This document shows positions 23,797 through 34,000 of a DNA stretch of 64,000 nt, one piece after another. The stretch is taken from the NCBI RefSeq assembly GCF_021130785.1, contig NC_060212.1, forward strand, positions 142,792,001-142,856,000. Direction: 5' to 3'. A model generated the notes under the pieces. That model was not told the origin of the DNA. It did not search any database and worked only from the letters and a program-made list of their open reading frames with translations. The position numbers were made by a program, and so were the translations under genes. The first letter of the stretch is position 1; every line of letters begins with the position of its first letter. This DNA is from Homalodisca vitripennis. Its lineage: Eukaryota > Arthropoda > Insecta > Hemiptera > Cicadellidae.

Positions 23797-24450
23797 CTAA
23801 AAAAATAAAAGATCATTAATCATTTATATAATACATACAAAATACAATCGTTACTCAAACTGTTTAAAGTACATAATACAAGGGGGTTATTAAATTAAAT
23901 TTGGTTTATCGTTTAAATTTAATATAGGTTTTGATAGAAGCAATACATGTTATGAATCAAAAGACAGTAATCTTAGGATCCTTAAGTAATAATAAAAGAC
24001 TATTTAGTTGTCCTTGGTTTATATAAAAGGCTTAGTAATTATATTGCATTGTTTTATGTGTTTTAGAAGGTAAAATCATCAAATTCGGTGAAAAATTGAT
24101 TCTGAGTTGTTCTGATTAGTTATGAATACATGTGAAGTTCACACAAGGTAGTAAAGTTTTTACTATTAGTGACAAATTATAATTTTGCTATGGAAACTGA
24201 GCTTAAGCAATTTTTTATTTAGACTATTGTTTAAAATAGGTGAATTTCTGCAGTTCAAACATATTTCACTTAATAACTCGATGCACAAAATTTAATTTAT
24301 GTTTTTTTTTTTTTTTATAGGATTGAAAATGTGTTTGAACGTAAATTGTAAAAATAATTAGTTGAAAGTGTGTGTTTCAGGGTAGCGATCTATCTAATCT
24401 GGTAAAACTAAAATCTATTATTTTATTACATACAAACCGCTATTACTTAC

Positions 24451-24516
24451 CATCTGTAATGAGGAGGGTATGATCTTCTTCATACGTTAACGCTTACAGT
24501 TACGGCTTCAGAATAC
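24451..24516 (-). CDS. Cysteine-rich protein, exon 2 (one base out of phase)
   Basis: The exon has a TTTTTTCACAG acceptor and a GATGGTAAGTAAT donor. Entered from exon 1 it reads SYSEAVTVSVNV and then TGA. Leaving toward exon 3 the required frame reads YEEDHTLLITDG. The exon is 66 bp, whereas the phases of exons 1 and 3 demand a length of 3k+2. Removing one base near 24487 would join the two readings. This is either a true inactivating insertion, a sequencing error, or a sign that an internal GTAAGC donor is used. Confidence 0.6.
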
Positions 24517-26077
24517 CTGTGAAAAAAGTTAATATTGATTCATCACAAATGGTAATCCTTCTGAATTAAAACTTTTACCATTCACTACAGCAATCTGCCA
24601 CACTTATAAAATTTAGTCGAGGAATTGATTTAATTGATGAAGAAAGTGAGGTTGCCTTTCCATCCCGTTCGTGTTGTGTACTGTTCGGTTATTAATTTGG
24701 TTAGACTATTATTTAACTCCTGGGAAATTAGAAGTTGGGTAGGTTTTTGACTACTAGAACACTTATTGTTAAGGGTGACGTACACTCCGTTTTTAGTTGT
24801 ACAGATCGACAGAGATCCCTTATTCTAATTTCATGATTATGTATGATTGCTCTAAATAAATGCAAAGGAGCATTTTGCACAAACGAAGTTAATTGAATCC
24901 GGTCCATGCCAACTCTTGGTTGAGGTTGAAATCGAGGAGATGGTGAGGAGATAATGGCGGGTGGAGAGTGGTTCTATCTGATTGACTTCCGCTAATGTCA
25001 GTTTTCCATTTCTTTGCTTGAATTTCGTATTGGAGAGTATGATATAATCTGCATACTACGCGATTCCCGTACTTTAATAATCAACCAACATCTTCCAAGA
25101 TTAAAATAAAATAGGGTTGGTTCCTGTAGGACTTCGTGATCCAGCTCTTCTTGCATGTAAATTCCTTTTAAAATTTTGGTCGTGAAGCGAGGGGCTCTTT
25201 TTGACATCATACCTGGATATATTTCGAAAAAGATTAAGTCATCAACGGAGAAAAGGTTTTGGGAAGGTGTTTGAATCCGTTATCGAATTTTCATTATTCT
25301 ATTTTTACAGTGATTCGAGAATCCAAAAGTAGAAGTAAGAGATGTAAACCTGTACAGCTCAGAGATTGACTTTATCTAGTGAACTCGAAGAATTCAGTTA
25401 TTCATAAGATGATTAAGGGACCAGAAACAATCCAAGTGGTGGTATGTTCTACAGACTTAGAATTCCATGGAGATCTTTCAGCATTCGGGATGATCCACAC
25501 CATTAAGACTTGAATTACACAGACTAGAAGACATATTGATAACGTCTTCCGCTCAACGACCCCTCAAAATGTAAATTGAAACGAGATAGAAACTGACATT
25601 GTTGTAATCAATACCCCATACCCTCAGGGCCACTTCAGGGATGTGTGTTATTTCTTAGCCAACTACGAATTATACCGTCGCGAAATAACAAATGTAGGTA
25701 CTTTTATAATACTTGTACGTGTATATGTCAATATAACGCACGCATGTGTTCTCCTTCCACTTATTGAACTTATTGCTTATTAAACTTGATGCGGTAGTTT
25801 GTACTTCTTTGTGTTTTACACGAATTCGTTAAACAGTCTCATCACAGAAAACTTTGTAAGTATTTATTTGTTTGTCGAGCTTTTCAGATCGAAACTATTT
25901 TTACGAGTTTAATTCCATAATAACTTTAGTAAATAGAATAAGACGTCACATTTCTATTAGATGCCATTAAAGTCTATGGATTGATAAATTTTGTTTTTTC
26001 ATCACAAACTCTTCAATAAAAGTTTAAGTATAAGTTATTTTTTAGTGATTTCATTATGACTAGTTAAGTATACTTAC

Positions 26078-26193
26078 GAGCAGTTGCAGTAGTGTTCGAC
26101 AACGGCTTCCTGGTGTTCAATCATGAAATTCGTAGATGTGCAAGTATAGTAATCTGCCAATCTGCACGATAGGTACCTCGTCAGAAAACATGA
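26078..26193 (-). CDS. Cysteine-rich protein, exon 1 of the four visible
   Basis: The minus-strand acceptor is TTGTGCTTACAG and the donor GCTCGTAAGTATA. The 116-bp exon encodes 38 residues plus two bases: it starts SCFLTRYLSC, includes RLADYYTCTSTNFMIEHQE and ends VVEHYCNC. Five cysteines are spaced C-x7-C-x7-C-x15-C-x-C. There is no start codon or signal peptide, so upstream exons must exist above 26193; I could not find them. The family is unknown. Confidence 0.7.
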
Positions 26194-26388
26194 CTGTAAG
26201 CACAAAGATGAATAATTAGCAATCATTAGATAGGTAGCCTAAATGTGATCATAAATGTAACTGCCATCTATTATCTTTATATTTGCGTATAGAAGAGCCA
26301 AATTGTTTTTAATTGGTTGAATATTTTTTCCATAAGAAAGAAAGTCATCTTTATTTGCATCAATGGAGTCGCAATGGGATGACAGCGA

Positions 26389-26650
26389 CAAAAACGTAGC
26401 CAGGAAAAAGTTAGGGAGGAGGGGTCCAGACAACTGATATTTTCCCGTAGTGAACAGAAAGTAAGGCCCCATTTCGTATCCTTAAAAAGTTATTGACCCG
26501 TTCCTTTGTTGAAAAAAAGATCTTTCAGCAGTACATGTCAGTAATACTGAAGTATTTAAATAATAATATTCGTTTACTAAAAAGAGTAAATGAAAAAAAT
26601 TGAAAATTAGGAGGTCCTATCCCTGTATCCCCACACTGGCTATGTCCTTG
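26389..26650. mobile_element. hAT-type MITE, 262 bp
   Basis: The ends CAAAAACGTAGCCAGG and, from the right, CAAGGACATAGCCAGT form the terminal inverted repeats. The exact 8-bp duplication GACAGCGA flanks it at 26381-26388 and 26651-26658. An 8-bp duplication and these ends fit the hAT superfamily. It encodes nothing. A diverged copy lies at 16799-17060, and an end fragment at about 62690-62780. Confidence 0.85.
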
Positions 26651-27079
26651 GACAGCGAAAACGTTTACAGCACCATAATAACTTTATCTCAACTTATTTT
26701 CACTCCCTCTTGCTTAAAACTTACCGAGGGGCATAACATAAATTAATTAATTAGATACGCGTCACTCTCCTACGTAAAAGACTGAAAAATATCTGAAACT
26801 CGTTTTTTGTTTATCGTATTTTAGCCGACGCTGATATATTAATTATATTTAGGGGTATAATGGTTGGATTTTAAGTAAGTGAAGCTAATGAAACATGATC
26901 TTTTAAAAATGTATTTCATATATACATTCAGTCCATTCGCTGTGATTTTGACCCAAAACAGGTGATAACGCTCCACTTCTTTGTTAGGAGAAATTTATTC
27001 TATTGGTTAATTGAAAATTAAATTAAATTATAAAACTTTTCATTGTACGTAAGAATCAGACTTTGTATTCGGTTAGTAC

Positions 27080-27490
27080 AAAAGGTTGGAGACTTCCCAT
27101 TGCTTTTGGCCCAAAAAGGACCTTTCAAAGTGACAGGACATTAAGGAGGGTTAAGGTTTTGGGGTATTAGTCTACCTCCCCTCTCTTGTCAAGATCCAAT
27201 GTGGAGCGAGAGTGCATCATATCAGTCACACCACCCTGGAAGAAGGGGAGGTCAGCACTATATCACCCTCTCCAGATAGTACGGATATGGAACAGCACAC
27301 CCTCATGATTCAGGAAAGCAACAACCATTGCCAATGAGGAGACTCTTCCCAATCCACCAGTCCTCCTTCCTCCATCTACCCTTTACCAATATTTGATGTG
27401 CCGCTCCAGGGCATCGAAAGGGTTGCCCAATTTTAAGTGACCCATCCATTTTGCTGTAACCAGTTTAGGTTCAACAGGAAGTGAACCAGT
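27080..27490 (+). repeat. Dispersed repeat family A, copy 3
   Basis: The clearest copy of the family. It begins near AAGTGACAGGACATTAAGG, contains GATGTGCCGCTCCAGGGC and ends near CCAGTTTAGGTTCAACAGG. It sits about 200 bp before the acceptor of the exon at 27690. Confidence 0.6.
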
Positions 27491-27689
27491 CAGAAGTGAA
27501 CTTATCTTCTGGAGTGAATGGTTAAATAGTTGAAAAAGACTTTAGATTAGATGTTGCCTTCAATCAGTCAATTGTTGACTCTTCCACTTAAAGGCCAGAA
27601 AAGCTACAGCTTAAAAGCTGGTCTAAGTAAATAAAAAGACAAAAACCTTACAAGTTTTCCCTTTGCTGCCTTCCTCATCAAATGAACAG

Positions 27690-27860
27690 CTCGCGGTATG
27701 GCAGATTCTAATAAACACTGGGATCACAACAGTTTCCAAGGTCAGGCCACCTCATTAGTTGCCCCTGGGACTGTGGAAAGGCAAAGCGGCACAAAGCCAA
27801 CACAAACCATGGCCCAGAACCCACAGGACATTGTAGCTGCAATAAACACTCGTTTCAACT
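27690..27860 (+). CDS. Mucin-like membrane protein, upstream exon
   Basis: A pyrimidine-rich acceptor (CTGCCTTCCTCATCAAATGA then ACAG) precedes the exon and a strong donor CAACTGTAAGTACC follows. The open frame starts or passes through ATG 27698 (MADSNKHWDHNSFQGQ) and ends NPQDIVAAINTRFN plus one base. That base joins the first two of the 31038 exon to make Phe, so the phases agree. There is no signal peptide, which a type I membrane protein would need, so earlier exons are likely and Met27698 may be internal. The spliced intron would be about 3.2 kb and holds the (C15A)6 array and the 101-bp satellite. Confidence 0.65.
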
Positions 27861-28260
27861 GTAAGTACCAATATTCTTATGAGTTAAAATCAACACCAAT
27901 GTAGTTTAAATGTATCAATTACATGATAATGATAATATGAAATTGTATGAGCCGTACTTGCAACACTAGACACACGTGTTTTTAAACTCAAACATTATGG
28001 TTTGCTATAAATGTCATAATTTTACGTATTTGTTCGTTTCATCTTGACGCGTGCTTCGTTCTCATCGTTTGCCGCAGTTTTAATTTTTATGGAAAATGAT
28101 ACGTTCTATGTCAGATGATAGAAGGTTAACGGATATTGCTGCCTGTATCGACGAAGCAGGCAAAAAATATATTACGAGAATATCAAGTAGTTGGAATTGT
28201 TAATAAAAAACTTATAGAATAATTTGTTAGATTCCACAAATATTCAAATCGTGAATTTCT

Positions 28261-29170
28261 TCCACTAGGGCCTTTGTAAGTTATGTTTTAAAACTCCTTT
28301 ACTCTGTAGATAAAATTTATATATCTTTCAAATCGTGGATTGTTATTGATTGTTGTTTTAATGAAAACAGTGGTAATGAGTATTTTCCTCGTTCCTTATA
28401 TGAGATCACAATTTTAGCAAAACTTAAATCCTATTTGTCAAAACGGAAATACTAAATAATTTTGATTGAATAAACATATTTTAATTGTTTAATATTTAGA
28501 AGTATAAACTGGTGAATTATATGTTGAAAATGATTTTAATTAGGAAAATATATTTTTATATGATTCCAGAATGTAATTTAATATACTAAAAGTGCTTTCC
28601 CGGTGTAAAGTCAATCATTCAGTTAATGTAAACAGAAAACATTAGCGTTACCACGTTATTCATAATAAACAACAGTCGGACTCAAAATCAGTTAAAATAT
28701 GATTTAAAAACTAATAGTAAAGACCAAAAACTATTAAATTATCAAAGTGTTATGTGGAAAAAAATTATGGGTTTACATTTCATAATTTTGTTAAAGAATA
28801 CGGGATTTACTTCTTTTACTTACTTAACAAGAGAAGGACGAAAGATGTTCGCTGGAAAATCTAACAAACAGGTTGGGAAAATTGCATTCATTTTATCAAA
28901 AACCGTCATACATGCTCTCTCTAATTTTGTTTTTCTTTTAGTACAGAAAGATTCCTTTAAAAAAACTACACTTGATTATTACTACATGTTTATGGTTATC
29001 TTTCCTTTATAGCATGGTTCCACATAAATTCTCGAATTACGAACTTTTTTTATAATTAATAAATGTGTTCTTTTAGTTGCCTTTCCAACAGGTCTTAATG
29101 TTTGTCCACTCTAATAAGTCTTTTTTTAGTACCTACAGTGCATTTTACAATTTACTTTCTTAGTTTCTTG
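28261..29170. other. Intronic AT-rich DNA
   Basis: Inside the inferred intron 27861-31037. No exon with both splice sites was found. An open frame at 28752-29012 has no supporting feature. Confidence 0.4.
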
Positions 29171-29223
29171 TTTATATATATAATTATATATATATATATA
29201 TATAAATATATTTAGTAACTTCC

Positions 29224-29320
29224 ACCCCCCCCCCCCCCCACCCCCCCCCCCCCCCACCCCCCCCCCCCCCCACCCCCCCCCCCCCCCACCCCCCCCCCCC
29301 CCCACCCCCCCCCCCCCCCA
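29224..29320. repeat. (C15A)6 array, exact 16-bp period, second locus
   Basis: Adenines at 29224, 29240, 29256, 29272, 29288, 29304 and 29320 are separated by exactly 15 C each. It is identical in unit, period and number to the array at 18417-18513. It lies directly against the 101-bp satellite that starts at 29322. Confidence 0.95.
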
Positions 29321-29321
29321 A

Positions 29322-30125
29322 ATGTTGGCCACCATGAGAGCAATCAGTTAAGTAGCTGTCTGATTCTCAATAAGTACTTGTCTGAATCGTTCACCAGTGA
29401 ACACAGTTTCAGTATAACGTGTATGTTGGCCACCATGAGAGCAAACAGTTAAGTAGCTGTCTGATTCTCAATAAGTGCTTGTCTGAATCGTTCACCAGTG
29501 AACACAGTTTCAGTATAACGTGTATGTTGGCCACCATGAGAGTAATCAGTTAAGTAGCTGTCTGATTCTCAATAAGTGCTTGTCTGAATCGTTCACCAGT
29601 GAACACAGTTTCAGTATAACGTGTATGTTGGCCACCATGAGAGCAATCAGTTAAGTAGCTGTCTGATTCTCAATAAGTACTTGTCTGAATCGTTCACCAG
29701 TGAACACAGTTTCAGTATAACGTGTTTGTTGGCCACCATGAGAGCAATCAGTTAAGTAGCTGTCTGATTCTCAATAAGTGCTTGTCTGAATCGTTCACCA
29801 GTGAACACAGTTTCAGTATAACGTGTATGTTGGCCACCATGAGAGTAATCAGTTAAGTAGCTGTCTGATTCTCAATAAGTGCTTGTCTGAATCGTTCACC
29901 AGTGAACACAGTTTCAGTATAACGTGTATGTTGGCCACCATGAGAGCAATCAGTTAAGTAGCTGTCTGATTCTCAATAAGTGTTTGTCTGAATCGTTCTT
30001 CAGTGAACACAGTTTCAGTATAACGTGTATGTTGGCCACCATGAGAGCAATCAGTTAAGTAGCTGTCTGATTCTCAATAAGTGCTTGTCTGAATCGTTCA
30101 CCAGTGAACACAGTTTCAATGTAAA
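29322..30125 (+). repeat. 101-bp minisatellite, 8 copies
   Basis: Units start at 29322, 29423, 29524, 29625, 29726, 29827, 29928 and 30029, each opening ATGTTGGCCACCATGAGAG. Copies differ at only a few positions, so the array is young or being homogenised. It is not a CRISPR: the repeats are contiguous, without unique spacers. No reading frame is conserved. Confidence 0.95.
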
Positions 30126-30129
30126 CGGG

Positions 30130-31037
30130 CATTAGCATGCGTCAACAAACCATTCGCTCCGTGACTATAGCAAGTGGAATCACAAAGCATTACACTTGAC
30201 ACAAAATGTTATATTTTATGACAGAAAATCGTCGTTCTTTTCCATTTGTCATTGATGAGTTAAACAATACTGGTTTGGTTTATCAATACTAATATAATTC
30301 CTAGACTGGACGTAGGAAATGGTGTGATATAGTGAACATGGATTTGGAAGGAAAAACACGTACTGTGCTTTCCTGCATCGTGCATTATCTTTTTATAAGC
30401 ATGACAACTGTCATAATGTAAGGCATGAAATGTATTAGAATTAAGAAAGCTATTAACCTCAATTTTGGAGTTCTTCTAGATTGGTCTAAAATTGTTCAAG
30501 TGTTACTTAACTCGTGCGAGTTGATCAACCAAATGCAACTTAATGTCGTATAAAAAGTGAGGGTGAAACCACGAGAATGTGCTAGTGTACTTATACAATC
30601 TTTTCTCATGTTATTTTTAGTAATACTTTCAAGTATTTAAGAATAAATACAGATATTAAAGGGCGTTTTGATATTTTACCTCCAGACATATGTTTAAGTA
30701 ACGAAATTGCAAATTGTTCAATGCACCATAAGGCTCAAATAGACGAAGTAATTGATCATTTGTGCGTTAGGCCTAGGGCAGCATAATTGCTAATCACCAA
30801 GCTAATCCATAAATCGGTAATTATTTGCTTTCAGTAAATTATATAGAGATGTATCTTTTCTGGAAAGTTGTATTGTACTAATTATGACAACATGAAAGTA
30901 CCCCTCCACCTCTGCATTCAAGGTTAGTCAAATTGAAACCTTTTTCGTATACCTTAAATATTTACTGGTTTTACAGCTTATAATTATATTCTCGTATGCT
31001 CTCAATCTGTATACTGAATAAATATTGATTTTTCCAG
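30130..31037. other. Intron 3' part
   Basis: AT-rich DNA leading to the acceptor TTGATTTTTCCAG at 31025-31037. No other feature seen. Confidence 0.45.
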
Positions 31038-34000
31038 TCGCACCTGCTATGGTGGATCAAAGAAGAGATGAATACAACAAGACAGTAAATCGGGATATAA
31101 CGATGCAAATCTTAACCAAGTCGTCTTTAAACATCACACCAACTTCAATTAGATCCGAGCGTGTGAAGAGAAACGACTACCCTAATGTTGACATGGACCT
31201 AAATTTAGCCTCTGACTATGACTACAATGATTATCATGATGCAGAACAAACTACAACTGAAGAAAACCACATTACGATTACCACCGATGACAACACAGCA
31301 CGTCCAACTACAACTGAAGAAAACTACATTACGATTACCACCGATGACAACACAGCACGTCCAACTACAACTGAAGAAGACTACATTACGAATACCATCC
31401 AAGACAACACAGCACGTCCAACTACAACTGAAGAAAACTACATTACGATTACCACCGATGACAACACAGCACGTCCAACTACAACTGAAGAAAACTACAT
31501 TACGATTACCACCGATGACAACACAGCACGTCCAACTACAACTGAAGAAAACTACATTACGATTACCACCGATGACAACACAGCACGTCCAACTACAACT
31601 GAAGAAGACTACATTACGAATACCATCCAAGACAACACAGCACGTCCAACTACAACTGAAGAAACCTACATTACGAATACCATCCAAGACAACACAGCAC
31701 GTCCAACTACAACTGAAGAAGACTACATTACGAATACCATCCAAGACAACACAGCACGTCCAACTACAACTGAAGAAACCTACATTACGAATATACCATC
31801 CAAGACAACACAGCACGTCCAACTACAACTGAAGAAAACTATATTACGAATACCATCCAAGACAACACAGCACGTCCAACTACAACTGAAGAAGACTACA
31901 TTACGAATACCACCGATGACAACACAGCACGTCCAACTACAACTGAAGAATACTACATTACGAATACCACCGATGACAACACAGCACGTCCAACTACAAC
32001 TGAAGAATACTACATTACGAATACCACCGATGACAACACAGCACGTCCAAATACAACTGAAGAAACCTACATTACGAATACCACCCATGACAACACAGCA
32101 CGTCCAACTACAACTGAAGAATACTACATTACGAATACCACCGATGACAACACAGCACGTCCAAATACAACTGAAGAATACTACATTACGAATACCACCG
32201 ATGACAACACAGCACGTCCAACTACAACTGAAGAATACTACATTACGAATACCACCGATGACAACACAGCACGTCCAACTACAACTGAAGAATACTACAT
32301 TACGAATACCACCGATGACAACACAGCACGTCCAAATACAACTGAAGAAACCTACATTACGAATACCACCCATGACAACACAGCACGTCCAACTACAACT
32401 GAAGAATACTACATTACGAATACCACCGATGACAACACAGCACGTCCAAATACAACTGAAGAATACTACATTACGAATACCACCGATGACAACACAGCAC
32501 GTCCAACTACAACTGAAGAATACTACATTACGAATACCACCGATGACAACACAGCACGTCCAACTACAACTGAAGAATACTACATTACGAATACCACCGA
32601 TGACAACACAGCACGTCCAAATACAACTGAAGAACACTACATTACGAATACCACCGATGACAACACAGCACGTCCAACTACAACTGAAGAATACTACATT
32701 ACGAATACCACCGATGACAACACAGCACGTCCAACTACAACTGAAGAATACTACATTACGAATACCACCGATGACAACACAGCACGTCCAAACTACAACT
32801 GAAGAATACTACATTACGAATACCACCGATGACAACACAGCACGTCCAACTACAACTGAAGAAGACTACATTACGAATACCACCGATGACAACACAGCAC
32901 GTCCAACTACAACTGAAGAATACTACATTACGAATACCATCCAAGACAACACAGCACGTCCAACTACAACTGAAGAAACCTACATTACGAATACCATCCA
33001 AGACAACACAGCACGTCCAACTACAACTGAAGAAGACTACATTACGAATACCATCCAAGACAACACAGCACGTCCAACTACAACTGAAGAAACCTACATT
33101 ACGAATACCATCCAAGACAACACAGCACGTCCAACTACAACTGAAGAAGACTACATTACGAATACCATCCAAGACAACACAGCACGTCCAACTACAACTG
33201 AAGAAACCTACATTACGAATACCATCCAAGACAACACAGCACGTCCAACTACAACTGAAGAAAACTATATTACGAATACCATCCAAGACAACACAGCACG
33301 TCCAACTACAACTGAAGAAGACTACATTACGAATACCACCGATGACAACACAGCACGTCCAACTACAACTGAAGAATACTACATTACGAATACCACCGAT
33401 GACAACACAGCACGTCCAACTACAACTGAAGAATACTACATTACGAATACCACCGATGACAACACAGCACGTCCAACTACAACTGAAGAAACCTACATTA
33501 CGAATACCACCCAATGACAACACAGCACGTCCAACTACAACTGAAGAATACTACATTACGAATACCACCGATGACAACACAGCACGTCCAAATACAACTG
33601 AAGAATACTACATTACGAATACCACCGATGACAACACAGCACGTCCAACTACAACTGAAGAATACTACATTACGAATACCACCGATGACAACACAGCACG
33701 TCCAACTACAACTGAAGAATACTACATTACGAATACCACCGATGACAACACAGCACGTCCAAATACAACTGAAGAAACCTACATTACGAATACCACCCAT
33801 GACAACACAGCACGTCCAACTACAACTGAAGAATACTACATTACGAATACCACCGATGACAACACAGCACGTCCAAATACAACTGAAGAATACTACATTA
33901 CGAATACCACCGATGACAACACAGCACGTCCAACTACAACTGAAGAATACTACATTACGAATACCACCGATGACAACACAGCACGTCCAACTACAACTGA

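Noticed and set aside
25430..25690. Possible fossil reverse transcriptase, with a PLQGCVLF-like string
   Set aside because: Only one short motif in the wrong spacing and many stops; could be chance.
28096..28203. 35-codon open frame MSDDRRLTDIAACIDEAGKK-like
   Set aside because: Coding-like composition, but no donor and no phase link to neighbouring exons.
29126..29335. Gly/Trp-rich open frame
   Set aside because: It is the reverse strand of the C15A array.
29322..30125. CRISPR-like array
   Set aside because: The 101-bp repeats are contiguous with no unique spacers, in a eukaryotic intron.
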